Positions 24,401-33,001 of a stretch of 35,142 nt of DNA are shown in pieces. Location of the stretch: contig MIAN01000127.1 in NCBI GenBank assembly GCA_001829125.1, positions 1 to 35,142 on the forward strand, written 5' to 3'. The stretch's first letter is position 1. The number at the start of each line of letters is the position of its first letter. Under the pieces are notes generated by a model. That model did not search any database. It was not told where the DNA came from and saw nothing but the letters and a program-made list of their open reading frames with translations. A program made the translations under genes and the position numbers. This DNA comes from Spirochaetes bacterium GWB1_27_13. GTDB lineage: Bacteria; Spirochaetota; GWE2-31-10; MWDO01.

Positions 24401-24866
24401 CGTTTAGTAATTCTTCGTAATTTAATTTGTGAGGACTTCCATTGTAAATTTTATAATTTGTATTATCTATAATGGATTTTTTATCTGTTTCTACTATTAA
24501 TAAATCCGTATCTAGTTTTGTAAGATAAGAAGTGTTTAATGAATGAAATGAGTTTCTATAATCTAATTCTTCAGTTTTAGTTTTAAATTCTTTTAAATTT
24601 ACTATTTTTTTTAGAATTTCTGTATCTTTAAATATTACTACACTCTGAACAATCTCATAATAAAATCTTTGAAATTCGCTTCTAACTTGAGATATGAGAA
24701 TATCGTATAAAACCTTTGTTTGTTTATCTATATTTTTATTCATATTATGAGCACTAAAAACAATTACAATAATCAAAGGAATTATTGCCGTAGGTATTAT
24801 TACAAGTGTGAGTTTCCATCTAATTTTTAGGTTTACAAAAAAATCATTTATTAATTTAAAAAGCAT
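21483..24866 (-). CDS. Membrane hybrid histidine kinase with receiver and class III adenylate cyclase
   Basis: An 1127-residue sensor. Domains in order: transmembrane helix about 18-39; an extracytoplasmic, Cache-like sensor of about 320 residues; transmembrane helix about 358-383; HAMP about 384-437; HisKA with phosphorylatable H466 in NTSHELRTPLNG; HATPase with N581/N585, DNGIGIP and GGTGLGL (to about 680); receiver with D768 in LLDIMMP and K820; class III nucleotide cyclase about 872-1050; and a short TPR-like end. The cyclase metal Asps are D880 (FSDIRDFTS) and D924 (YIGDGIMALF). K920 and the D991/D992 region are of adenylate rather than guanylate type. It probably turns an external signal into phospho-relay control of cAMP made within the same chain. 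A consensus promoter lies upstream; no separate regulator gene adjoins it. Confidence 0.9.
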   Translation of the reverse strand: MLFKLINDFFVNLKIRWKLTLVIIPTAIIPLIIVIVFSAHNMNKNIDKQTKVLYDILISQVRSEFQRFYYEIVQSVVIFKDTEILKKIVNLKEFKTKTEELDYRNSFHSLNTSYLTKLDTDLLIVETDKKSIIDNTNYKIYNGSPHKLNYEELLNDPLVKILKNDNSIKSVYGKFGKNVMPNTDGFAFIIPYYEKMPTKKEDTFTKFFILFLQSSVLSKAIIINDSLDYGTLYLLDQNNNIIFNNHPSNNDFYEYDEKTKQYILEDNEREIEDELTFSEYQILNTDSNILNNSNIKNILDSLNEENYTRLIEDSKKHHMKKNTIQHNNKDFLFFFDYEPMSKTKLIYFYPREHISKIIFSSIILPIILTLILIAIVIFLIIKLSDAFTKPIEILSEVTDEISKGNYQDFTKRIELFISKDELGKLTNNVNSMSSSLQESFYKIENQNLELKKLNKLKDEFLANTSHELRTPLNGIIGIAESLIDGACGEANEEQKTNLGMIVSSGKRLTNLINDILDFSKLKNKDIQLQLKPIDLKSVSNIVIGILKPLYTRKKLIVTSKISPDLPLIYADENRMQQILHNLIDNAIKFSEDGEIIIDAIKNANFIEISVTDNGIGIPKEKIPDLFKPFEQLDGSISRKYGGTGLGLCITKNLVNLHNGNISVDSTIGKGSTFTFTIPISEDQNRNTFHIEDTHISKIIEEGNIPREKVEFRVPKGTITILTVDDEPVNQQVIKNQLSLHNYNIIQAFSGKEALQIVDNRKPDLILLDIMMPEISGYEVCQKIREKFLPTELPIIMLTAKNRISDLVDGFSSGANDYLAKPFSKSELISRIKTHIDLSKINTAYSRFVPKEFLKYLNIETIVNVKLGDQIQKEMTIMFSDIRDFTSMSERMSCQDNFNFINSYLGKVGPAIRENKGFIDKYIGDGIMALFPDTPDDAINAAINMQKIVSKYNADITDNTNPIKIGIGIHTGVLMLGTIGEEQRMDTTVISDDVNLASRIEGLTKYYGASTLATVNTLTNLKDQNKFNYRFIDLVRVKGKKEPVFVVEILDGLPDSEFALKLKTKPDFDKAIQSYAAKDFIEAQKLFTYINKINDFDNVTKLYLTRCDYLIKNGIPENWDGILTLEGK

Positions 24867-24958
24867 TTTCTATCCTCTTTTGTCTTTTTTGAATACCTTT
24901 AATTTTAAAAAAGGCAAATCTTATATATTAATCTATTTATCTTTATAGTTATTATTAT

Positions 24959-24987
24959 ATAATACCTAAAAATTAATCAGTTGTCAA
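24959..24987 (-). promoter_or_regulatory. Sigma70-type promoter of the hybrid kinase-cyclase gene
   Basis: On the - strand TTGACA (24987-24982) and TATTAT (24964-24959) are separated by 17 bp, giving a leader of roughly 85 nt. Confidence 0.55.
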
Positions 24988-25373
24988 AAAATATACTATG
25001 ATAAATTAAAGAATGTTTTTGAAATAACTAAAGTGTAGAAAGTGAAATTATATTTTTTGGGGAGGCTGTCCCTTTGGGACAGACCCAGAGCCAGATTAAA
25101 ACTCAGAATATATTTTCTACCAACTTCATACATTTATCATGTTTTAAATTTGAGTTACTAAACTCAAATAATATTAAAGTGGTGAAGAGGTTTTCTCAAA
25201 AGCCATAGTTTTACTATGAATAAAAGTGTTGAAATAAGACGATAATTAACAAAAAGTCTTAATTATTGATATTATTTTTCAATAGTAATTTATTTTGTAA
25301 ATGATAGATAAAATTTAACTCATAATTTTACTTTGTGGTTTATAATAAACTCTTGAGACAACTTATTATTAAA
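24988..25373. other. Intergenic stretch with palindromes, no gene
   Basis: Contains a GC-rich hairpin GGCTGTCCC - TTT - GGGACAGACC (25064-25085) and a perfect 9-bp stem ATTTGAGTT - ACTA - AACTCAAAT (25148-25169). A weaker ATAATTAA/TTAATTAT pair lies near 25241-25267. The GC-rich hairpin stands out from its AT-rich surroundings like a REP-type repeat, but only one copy is in the window. The other stems may serve as terminators for the - strand gene ending at 25374, although none has a strong T-run in that direction. Confidence 0.45.
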
Positions 25374-27080
25374 TTACTTAAAAAAAATATCTAAAGGCAT
25401 ACCCTGATTATTAACGAATTTTGGAAACATTCTTTTGTTTATTTTAATATAAATTAGAATAAAAAAAGAGACAAATCTGTTAAAAATAAGCCTATCTATA
25501 AATCTATATTTAGATTTTTTTCTAAATAAAATTTTTATTATAAATCTAAATAATAGAGATTTTTGTTTTATATTTTTAGATATATTAAATTTATAGATTT
25601 GTTTGTATTTGGCATAATATTTTTTTAATAATAATTTTAATTTTTTTAAAATTAGAGTTTTTTCTTCGCTATATATTAATTTTCTGCAATATGCAATTAT
25701 TCTGAAAGTGTCATAATGAAAATTATATTTATATGGAAGTCCTATTTGTAAAGATAATTTCCCCATTTTTTTTAGAATACTCAAAGCCTTAAAAACCTCT
25801 TTCAAACTTTTTTTCTTATTAACCACAAAACTATTTAATAAATCAATAATTGATGAATTTATACTAACATTATCCCAAAATGCGTATAATAATGGATGAA
25901 TTCTAACTTTATTAAAGTATAACTCCTGTTTTGCAAATTCTTTGTCATATAAGAGATTTTTTATCACAATATCAGAATATTTTAAGAATTTAATAAAATT
26001 TTCAAAATGTTCTTTATTAAAATTTTTATAAAAAAAAATCTCAAGGATAGTTTTTAAATCCATTTTATCTTTGAAAATCTTTATTGTCGTGTATGTATTT
26101 AATTCATTCCAAAATGAAGTGTTTTTTAAAAATGTAAAACTTTTAAAAGATGTCCAGCCTCCAGTTTGACACCAGACATAAATTCCTAACATATTCTTAT
26201 TATTTTGTAATTGTTTATAAAATCTATAATAATCAAATCCAACAAATGATGGATATTCGCCAAATCCTTCATACTCACGACGAGTTTGTAACTCTATAAT
26301 TTTTTTGTGATCTGTTAAAAAAAATAATTTATTTAATTTTAGATACCTAAAAAAGTCTGCATTTCCATATTTTAATGAAATTACTAATTTCTCGCTTTTT
26401 ATATTTCCAAAAATTTTTAGGAATGTTTTTTCATTCCACATAAGATCGCCGCATCCATAAGCACCGAGTGTCCATGTCCTGAAAATAAGAAGTTTATTAT
26501 TTTTTTCAAATATTGGAATTATTTTTTTTAATAGTGTGTTTGCTTGTAGCGGAGATTTGATATAAATTTTACTTTTAAAATCCCCTTTTACATCAACACC
26601 ATCGCACTCTCCTATCCTAAATATAATTCCATCTATTTCTTGAAAGTTGTAAAAAAGATTTTCTATAGATAATTTTAATAGTTCAAAAATTTTTCTTTTA
26701 TTATTTTTTGAGTGTTTTTGGATATAATTATTAAAAAACATAATATCTGTTGTAATGTAAATACCAAGATTGTTTTTTTTTAGATATGAAAATATCTTTT
26801 TAAATTGTTTTTTATGAGAATTTATTTTGTTTTTCAAATTATCTGGATAAAAATCAAAAACTGTCAAATGAGCCAGATCATCAAAAGAAACTGCATTAAA
26901 ACCTATTTTTTTTATTTTTTTAAGATAAATTTTAAGTTTTGAGTAAACGCTTCTATATCTTTTAGTATGAATAGTATTATTTCTTTCAAGATGATCATAA
27001 TGGATTTTTGACCAATTTATAACGTCTTTCTTACATTTATGTAAAAAAGGACTTAGACTATCTATGATAAATAATTTCAT
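25374..27080 (-). CDS. Uncharacterised protein, possibly a GH67-like TIM-barrel glycosidase
   Basis: A 568-residue, very Lys/Phe-rich protein without a clear signal peptide. Residues about 50-310 read as a TIM barrel: FNAVSFDDLAHL, LGIYITTDIMF, IDGIIFRIGECDGVDVKGDF (150-169), LLIFRTWTLGAYGCGDLMW, KLVISLKYGNADFF, IIELQTRREYEGFGEYPSFV (261-280), and GIYVWCQTGGW. The 'ELQ..REYEG.G.YP' block and the G-E-C-D-G strand recall family 67 alpha-glucuronidases, so E158/D160 and E269/E271 would be candidate acids. That assignment is tentative. The rest is helical and basic, ending in IDRLIFNRFVSFFILIYIKIN. It starts 43 bp after the PHP-glycosyltransferase gene on the same strand, so a shared role in a cell-surface glycan is likely. 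Confidence 0.5.
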   Translation of the reverse strand: MKLFIIDSLSPFLHKCKKDVINWSKIHYDHLERNNTIHTKRYRSVYSKLKIYLKKIKKIGFNAVSFDDLAHLTVFDFYPDNLKNKINSHKKQFKKIFSYLKKNNLGIYITTDIMFFNNYIQKHSKNNKRKIFELLKLSIENLFYNFQEIDGIIFRIGECDGVDVKGDFKSKIYIKSPLQANTLLKKIIPIFEKNNKLLIFRTWTLGAYGCGDLMWNEKTFLKIFGNIKSEKLVISLKYGNADFFRYLKLNKLFFLTDHKKIIELQTRREYEGFGEYPSFVGFDYYRFYKQLQNNKNMLGIYVWCQTGGWTSFKSFTFLKNTSFWNELNTYTTIKIFKDKMDLKTILEIFFYKNFNKEHFENFIKFLKYSDIVIKNLLYDKEFAKQELYFNKVRIHPLLYAFWDNVSINSSIIDLLNSFVVNKKKSLKEVFKALSILKKMGKLSLQIGLPYKYNFHYDTFRIIAYCRKLIYSEEKTLILKKLKLLLKKYYAKYKQIYKFNISKNIKQKSLLFRFIIKILFRKKSKYRFIDRLIFNRFVSFFILIYIKINKRMFPKFVNNQGMPLDIFFK

Positions 27081-27123
27081 TTTCTTCTTTCTTATTGTTC
27101 CTTTTCTAAGGAGGAGTTTAAAT

Positions 27124-29475
27124 TTATTTTTCCATTATGTTATCGATTACTTTATCCCAATCGTAATTTTCTATACAATTTCTCCTTGCTTCTTTTTTTA
27201 TCTGATAATATAACTGCGGATTTTGTTCAATTACATTTATAATGTATTCAAGTTTAGTTTCCCAATTTTTAAAGTTATTTGCTATGGCAATAAAACCAGT
27301 CTTTCCATCAATAACAATTTCTTTTGGTCCACCAATATTTGACACAAGAGCTGGAAGCCCTGCAGTTTGAGCTTCAAGAACAACCATTCCAAAAGTATCT
27401 GTTGTCGAAGGAAAGACAAATAAATCAGAACCTGCATAAAGAAGTGGCAATTTATCCCTTTTTACCTCGCCAAGAAAAATAATTCTATCATCTTTTTTAT
27501 TTTTTTCTTTTAAATATTTTAAATATGGTCCTTCTCCCGCAATAATTAGATTGATTTTTTTATTTTTTTCTCTAACTTTTTTATAAACACTAATTAAAAA
27601 ATCAATATTTTTATCTTCAGAAATTCTTCCTGCATATAAAAGATTTATCCCATCTTTTAGATTAAGTTGTTCAACTAATAATTTTTTGCTGTTTTCATAA
27701 GGAACGAACATTTTACTATCAATTCCTCTTTTAAAAACAGACATTTTTGCCTTGTCAAATCCTCGTTCTTCAAGAATATTTATATACTCTTTTGTTGGAA
27801 CTTTTATTTCATCCATTTGACTATAAAACCACTTTGTTAAAAATTCTATAAGGTTAACCAAAGATTCATCTTTAACTATATTTTTAGCCTGCATAGTAAA
27901 ATCTGTATGATACACACCGTTTATTTTTATATTTAGTAGTTTTCCTACCAAAAGCCCTAAAAGTCCTATAGTAATTGGCGTTGAAATGTATATCTCGTCA
28001 GGATCAAGTAAGTATATTTGTTTGAGAGATTTTAAAAGTGATGGAAGATAAATTTTCAAGTTTTCATAATGCGGAACTTCAAAACTATGAAATATTGGAA
28101 GACTAATTATATTAGGAGGAAAATTTTTGCATTTTGTCTCATCAGTTATGGCTGTCACAATGGTTAAATCCATTCCTTTAGCATGTGCGATTGATGCAAT
28201 AGTTTTTAGAGTTACGCTAACCCCATTCAAATCATCTATTGTATCTGTAAACCATAAAATTCTTTTGTTTCTATTTGATCTTTTTCCTACATATTTATCG
28301 AGGAGTTGATTTAACAACATTCTATCTTGAAATAAAAGTTTGAATGTAGATATAAATGGTATAGAAAGAAAAATTCCTGTAAAAGAGGCTGTTATTCTAT
28401 TGATAAGTTTTAAAACATTTCCTTTTGATATGTCATTCTGAATTGATATAGCAATATTTTTAAATAGTTCGTCTGAAACTGAGGCAAGTTTATCATAGAT
28501 AACTTCAAGTCTCTTTTCTATAGACATAGTTTCTTTTATAAAAATACTCTCTGAAAGTTCTATTAACAACTCCTTTATCTTGTCGCTTTTCTTTTTTCTT
28601 GTTTTAAATAAAAGCATTTTAATTTTATCTGAAAATGTTAATGATTTTCTTTCAAAAATTAGCTCATTAACATAAGATAAAACTGTCTGTGAAACTTTAT
28701 CTGATTTAGTTTTAGAAAAATCATAAGCAATTTTATAGATTGAGAATGCTAAAGATTGATAATCATTATGTCTTCCATCTGCATAACTTTTTTTCCCCAT
28801 CAAATTTGATAAAAATTCTTTATAGTTTACACCTTCGGCAACAGTATAAGTCTCACCTATAAAAAAACCAGCATGATCATCTGAACCTCCTGTAAAACTT
28901 TTTAACCATGGAGTATCAGACATTGGTTCTATTCTATATTTTTTATATAAATCCTCTATTTTTTCTGAACTCAAATGTTTTAGTACATTCATCCATACAT
29001 TGTTGTTCATTTTATTTCTTGCACCATTTATTCCTTCAAAGGTGTCAAACATTAATATTAATTTTTCGAGATATTCAAGTTTAAGTTTATTATTTATTGA
29101 GAATGTTGCATGGGCTACACTGGAAATAATTTTTTCTTCCTTTATATATTCTCTTAAATCATAGATATTTGGTCTTAGTTTTTGGATTTCATTATATTGT
29201 TTTTCAGAAATATCATAAACCAAAAGATGTATTTTACATCCATTTTCAGGAAAATAAGTAGTCGCTTCCATACTAACAAAAACATCATCATATTTTTGTT
29301 TTAATAAAATAGCACCGTCAATTCGGTTGTGATCAGTTAAAGTTACAAAGTTCATTCCTCTATCTTTTGCTGTTTTATATACAAACTCAGGGTCTATATA
29401 GGACTCTTTTGCTCCGATTCTTTGTAAAAACCACAAACCACTCAGAAGGGTGCTCTGAATATTTTGAATGAACAT
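27124..29475 (-). CDS. PHP-domain/GT4 glycosyltransferase fusion, N-terminus out of frame
   Basis: The long reading frame covers nearly all of a two-domain protein. The PHP part (to about 330) shows FVTLTDHNRIDGA, EATTYFP, SVAHATFS, FEGING and SDDHAGFFIGETY, i.e. most of the metal-binding His/Asp set of PHP phosphoesterases. The second part (about 400-783) is a GT-B glycosyltransferase of family 4: ILWFTDTIDDLNGVSVTL, INLLYAGRISEDKNIDFLI, IIAGEGPYLKYL, and STTDTFGMVVLEAQTAGLPALVSNIGGPKEIV, with the usual E-x7-E. Such fusions are known. The start at 29475 has no ribosome site, and the family's N-terminal DLHVHSKYS metal motif is missing from this frame. That motif is encoded just upstream from ATG 29494 in another frame; a 7-bp duplication at 29428-29441 separates them. 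As written the gene is frameshifted or switched off. Confidence 0.85.
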   Translation of the reverse strand: MFIQNIQSTLLSGLWFLQRIGAKESYIDPEFVYKTAKDRGMNFVTLTDHNRIDGAILLKQKYDDVFVSMEATTYFPENGCKIHLLVYDISEKQYNEIQKLRPNIYDLREYIKEEKIISSVAHATFSINNKLKLEYLEKLILMFDTFEGINGARNKMNNNVWMNVLKHLSSEKIEDLYKKYRIEPMSDTPWLKSFTGGSDDHAGFFIGETYTVAEGVNYKEFLSNLMGKKSYADGRHNDYQSLAFSIYKIAYDFSKTKSDKVSQTVLSYVNELIFERKSLTFSDKIKMLLFKTRKKKSDKIKELLIELSESIFIKETMSIEKRLEVIYDKLASVSDELFKNIAISIQNDISKGNVLKLINRITASFTGIFLSIPFISTFKLLFQDRMLLNQLLDKYVGKRSNRNKRILWFTDTIDDLNGVSVTLKTIASIAHAKGMDLTIVTAITDETKCKNFPPNIISLPIFHSFEVPHYENLKIYLPSLLKSLKQIYLLDPDEIYISTPITIGLLGLLVGKLLNIKINGVYHTDFTMQAKNIVKDESLVNLIEFLTKWFYSQMDEIKVPTKEYINILEERGFDKAKMSVFKRGIDSKMFVPYENSKKLLVEQLNLKDGINLLYAGRISEDKNIDFLISVYKKVREKNKKINLIIAGEGPYLKYLKEKNKKDDRIIFLGEVKRDKLPLLYAGSDLFVFPSTTDTFGMVVLEAQTAGLPALVSNIGGPKEIVIDGKTGFIAIANNFKNWETKLEYIINVIEQNPQLYYQIKKEARRNCIENYDWDKVIDNIMEK

Positions 29476-29494
29476 GTAAATCTGCTTTTGCCAT
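29387..29494 (-). other. True 5' end of the PHP-glycosyltransferase gene, frameshifted
   Basis: From ATG 29494, which has a good AAGGAA ribosome site, the sequence reads MAKADLHVHSKYSEHPSEWF and then VVFTKNRSKRVLYRP and stop at 29387. The first twenty residues are the conserved PHP start with the H-x-H metal motif. Without one copy of the 7-bp duplication the frame would continue ...SEWFLQRIGAKESYIDP into the long frame, giving a protein of about 789 residues. Confidence 0.85.
29428..29441. repeat. 7-bp tandem duplication (AAACCAC x2) causing a frameshift
   Basis: AAACCAC at 29428-29434 is repeated exactly at 29435-29441. On the coding strand this is GTGGTTT twice. Loss of one copy restores the reading frame between the PHP N-terminus and the rest of the protein. 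Confidence 0.9.
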
Positions 29495-29793
29495 AAACTT
29501 ATTCCTTTTTTTTAGTTTTTTTTATACTCAAACAATTCTTTAGTTAAGAATAAAATAAAACTGTTAAAAGAAAATATTTTTTTTGTTAAGATTGAATTAA
29601 AATTTAATGGCAATTTAATTAATTTATAGTTTATTTAGTTGTGTTGTATTGATATTCTTCATCATCAAAAATAGATATGTCTATTTCATTTTTTTTACAA
29701 AAACTTACTCATTCCCCATACAAAAACACTTGATTTTTTACTTAAATTTGAATATATTTGCAAAAATCTTTCTGATATTGTAGGAGAATAGAT
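29495..29793. other. Divergent promoter region between the PHP-GT gene and ileS
   Basis: A gap of about 300 bp between divergent genes. It contains the ribosome site of the PHP-glycosyltransferase gene (AAGGAA on the - strand) and the ileS promoter at 29730-29758. No gene, T-box or other structured leader is visible. Confidence 0.5.
29730..29758 (+). promoter_or_regulatory. Sigma70-type promoter of ileS
   Basis: TTGATT (29730-29735) and TATATT (29753-29758) with a 17-bp spacer. A short leader of about 30 nt follows, with TAGGAG as ribosome site at about 29780-29786 before the ATG at 29794. Confidence 0.55.
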
Positions 29794-32700
29794 ATGGCAT
29801 TTAAGGAAGTTCCAAAACAGGTAAAGTTTCCAGAATTGGAAGAAGAAGTTTTAAAATTTTGGAAAGAAAATAAATTATTTGAAAAATCAGTTGAAAAAAA
29901 TAAGGGTAGTAAGCAGTTCGTTTTTTATGATGGTCCTCCGTTTGCGACTGGGCTTCCTCATTATGGTCATATTCTACCAGGTACAATTAAGGACATAATA
30001 CCTCGTTATCAGACTATGAAGGGAAAATTTGTTGAACGAAAATGGGGTTGGGATTGTCATGGGCTTCCAGTAGAAAATTTGATTGAAAAAGAGTTAAATT
30101 TAAATAGTAAAAAAGACATCCTTGAGTTTGGTATCGATAACTTTAACGAAGCGTGTCGAAATAGTGTTTTGAGATACACAAATGAATGGGAAAAGACCGT
30201 TGATAGAATGGGACGTTGGGTTGACTTTAAAAATTCGTATAGAACTATGGATTTACACTATATGGAGTCAATTTGGTGGGTTTTTAAGACTTTATGGGAA
30301 AAAGGATTAGTTTATGAAGGTTTTAAGATACTTCCATACTGTCCTAGATGTACGACTCCACTTTCAAACTTTGAGACAAATCAAGGTTATAAGGATACTC
30401 AAGACCCTGCAATTACAGTAGCATTCCAGATAAAAGGCGTTACTGACACATATATTTTGGCGTGGACTACAACGCCTTGGACATTGCCTTCAAATATGGG
30501 ACTTGCTGTTGGTGAAGACCTTGAGTATGTTAAAATAGAAGATGATGGTAAGTTTTTTATACTCGCAGAAGATTTGTTGTCAAAATTATACAAAGATACG
30601 ACAAAAATAAAAATTGTTGAAAAAATGAATGGAAAAAAACTCATTGGGCTAAATTATATTCCATTATTTCCATATTTTGCGCATCTTGAGAATGAAGGTG
30701 CTTTTAGAATTGTTCATGGTCATCATGTTTCTACTGATTCTGGTACTGGTGTTGTACATATTGCACCTGGTTTTGGTGAAGACGATGCTGAAATTGGTAA
30801 AAAAGAGGGTTTACCTGCTGTGTGTCCAATAGATGCTGAGGCAAAATTCACAGAAGAAGTTTATGATTACAAAGGCGTACAAGTAAAAAAAGCAGATAGA
30901 GACATCATAAAAAGACTCAAAGACGAAAAAAAACTAATTAAACACGATAGTTATTTGCATAGTTATCCGCATTGTTGGAGATGTGATGAGCCTTTGATTT
31001 ATAAGGCAGTTTCAAGCTGGTTTGTGGATATTCAAAAAATAAAACAAACAATGATTGACTCAAATCAAAAAATAAATTGGGTGCCAGAGCATATAAAAGA
31101 AGGTAGATTTGGTAAATGGATAGAACAGGCTCGCGATTGGGCTATTAGTAGAAATCGATATTGGGGATGCCCTATACCTGTGTGGAAATGTGAAAAATGT
31201 GGAAAAACTCATTGCGTTGGAAGCATTTCAGAACTCGAAAAACTTAGTGGCAAGAAAGTAATTGATTTACATAAACATTATGTCGATGGGTTGAAACTAA
31301 AATGTCAATGTGGTGAGGAGATGGTTAGAGTCGAGGAAGTTTTGGACTGCTGGTTTGAATCTGGTGCTATGCCTTATGCTCAAAATCACTATCCTTTTGA
31401 AAATAAAGAAAAATTTGAAAAAACATACCCTGCTGATTTTATTGCAGAAGGACTTGATCAAACAAGAGGCTGGTTTTATACCCTCGTTGTTTTGGGAGCA
31501 GCACTTTTTGGTAAAAATCCTTTTGAGAATGTTGTTGTAAATGGGTTAGTTCTTGCCGAAGATGGTAGAAAAATGTCAAAAAGACTCAAAAACTACCCAG
31601 AAGTTGAATATATTTTCAATAAATACGGTGCAGATGCACTTAGATTATTCTTAATGAACTCAGCGGCTGTTAAAGCGGGTGATTTGTTATTTAGCGAGAA
31701 TGGAGTTCAAGAAGTACTAAGAAGTTTCCATCTTCCTTTATGGAATTCTTATTCTTTTTTTGTAACTTATGCTAATGTTGATGGGTGGAATCCTGAAACA
31801 GATATTGCAAAAACTTATTCAAACCCACTTGATATATGGTTAAATAGTTTCACAGAACAACTTGTGGCTGATATGGATAATTCTTTTGCGACTTATGATT
31901 TTCACAAATCGATAAAATCTCTTTACAAATATATAGACGAACTTACAAATTGGTACATAAGGCGTTCGAGAAGAAGATTTTGGAAATCAGAAGATGATTC
32001 TGATAAAAAAGAGGCTTATTCTACACTTTACAATGCTTTGATTAAATTTTGTACAGTTGCAAGCCCAATTGCTCCATTTTTGACAGATTATATTTATAAG
32101 AGTCTCAAGTCAGATAAAATGCCAGAATCTGTTCATTTATGCAACTTTCCTGAAGAAAATAAGTCAATAAGAGACTTTGAACTCGAAAAAGAAATGAGTC
32201 TTGTACAAATAACAGTTGAGATGGCGAGAAGTCTTAGGGCAAAAGTTGGAATTAATTTGAGACGACCATTAAATGCTGTGTATTTGATTACAAAAAATGA
32301 TGATGAACAAAACCTTCTTTTAAAAATGGAACAAATTATAAAAGAAGAATTAAATGTAAAATCTGTTGCCTACGAAAAAGAAGAAGAAAAACTTGTAAAT
32401 CTTTCATGTAAGGCTAATTTTAGAGTGCTTGGTAAAAAAGTTGGCAAGGAAATGAAAGAAGCCGCTGAAATTATAACAAAATTTGGTGCAAAAGAAGTTC
32501 ATTTACTCGAATCAGGACATAATGTTACAATTAATCTTAATGGTAAAGAATATATTCTCACAAAAGAAGATGTTTTGGTTGAACGAAAAGAAAAAGAAGG
32601 TTTAATGGTGTTAAATGAAGGCTCGCTAACAGTTGCACTTGATACAAAACTTACAGATGAGTTAATTGAAGAGGGTATTGCAAGAGAATTCATTAGGCAC

Positions 32701-32913
32701 ATCCAAAACTTGCGAAAAGATAAAAATCTTGAAGTAACAGACCGAATTACAGTTTTTTTTGATGCAGATGAACGAATCAGTAAAGCATTATCTAACTGGA
32801 ATAAAATTATAAAAGAAGAAACTTTAGCATTAGAAATTACCCAAACTAAAGATGCGACAGTTGATGCTAATGTTGATGATGTTGATATTAAGATTGATTT
32901 GAAGAAAGTTTAA
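29794..32913 (+). CDS. ileS: Isoleucyl-tRNA synthetase (eukaryote-like, IleS2 type)
   Basis: A 1039-residue class I synthetase that charges tRNA-Ile and edits valine. The HIGH motif is HYGH (56-59) in GPPFATGLPHYGHILPG, and the KMSKS motif is KMSKR (593-597) in GRKMSKRLKNYP. The editing domain (about 190-400) includes AWTTTPWTLPSNMGL and STDSGTGVVHIAPGFGEDD. RYWGCPIPVWKCEKCGKTHCVG carries a zinc knuckle. The anticodon-binding region and a long C-terminal extension follow. HYGH with KMSKR and the length place it with the IleS2 type, which in known cases is poorly inhibited by mupirocin; that is family knowledge, not shown here. A single gene with its own promoter and terminator. Confidence 0.97.
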   Translation: MAFKEVPKQVKFPELEEEVLKFWKENKLFEKSVEKNKGSKQFVFYDGPPFATGLPHYGHILPGTIKDIIPRYQTMKGKFVERKWGWDCHGLPVENLIEKELNLNSKKDILEFGIDNFNEACRNSVLRYTNEWEKTVDRMGRWVDFKNSYRTMDLHYMESIWWVFKTLWEKGLVYEGFKILPYCPRCTTPLSNFETNQGYKDTQDPAITVAFQIKGVTDTYILAWTTTPWTLPSNMGLAVGEDLEYVKIEDDGKFFILAEDLLSKLYKDTTKIKIVEKMNGKKLIGLNYIPLFPYFAHLENEGAFRIVHGHHVSTDSGTGVVHIAPGFGEDDAEIGKKEGLPAVCPIDAEAKFTEEVYDYKGVQVKKADRDIIKRLKDEKKLIKHDSYLHSYPHCWRCDEPLIYKAVSSWFVDIQKIKQTMIDSNQKINWVPEHIKEGRFGKWIEQARDWAISRNRYWGCPIPVWKCEKCGKTHCVGSISELEKLSGKKVIDLHKHYVDGLKLKCQCGEEMVRVEEVLDCWFESGAMPYAQNHYPFENKEKFEKTYPADFIAEGLDQTRGWFYTLVVLGAALFGKNPFENVVVNGLVLAEDGRKMSKRLKNYPEVEYIFNKYGADALRLFLMNSAAVKAGDLLFSENGVQEVLRSFHLPLWNSYSFFVTYANVDGWNPETDIAKTYSNPLDIWLNSFTEQLVADMDNSFATYDFHKSIKSLYKYIDELTNWYIRRSRRRFWKSEDDSDKKEAYSTLYNALIKFCTVASPIAPFLTDYIYKSLKSDKMPESVHLCNFPEENKSIRDFELEKEMSLVQITVEMARSLRAKVGINLRRPLNAVYLITKNDDEQNLLLKMEQIIKEELNVKSVAYEKEEEKLVNLSCKANFRVLGKKVGKEMKEAAEIITKFGAKEVHLLESGHNVTINLNGKEYILTKEDVLVERKEKEGLMVLNEGSLTVALDTKLTDELIEEGIAREFIRHIQNLRKDKNLEVTDRITVFFDADERISKALSNWNKIIKEETLALEITQTKDATVDANVDDVDIKIDLKKV

Positions 32914-32928
32914 GAAATTTAGTTTAGA

Positions 32929-32957
32929 AAAGCGACATTTGCGAATGTTGCTTTTTT
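32929..32957. terminator. Terminator between the convergent ileS and kinase genes
   Basis: AAAGCGACATT - TGCG - AATGTTGCTTT then TTT. It is the same hairpin as after dctM (16453), with one C-to-T change that keeps a G.U pair in RNA. It lies 16 bp after the ileS stop and may also serve the convergent kinase gene. Confidence 0.8.
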
Positions 32958-33001
32958 ATATTTTTAGTAAAATATCACTAAATTTAAGGAATTATTCAGC
33001 A

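Noticed and set aside
25064-25085. Member of the cassette hairpin family
   Set aside because: GC-rich and palindromic, but the stem sequence (CTGTCCC/GGGACAG) and flanks do not match the repeat core.
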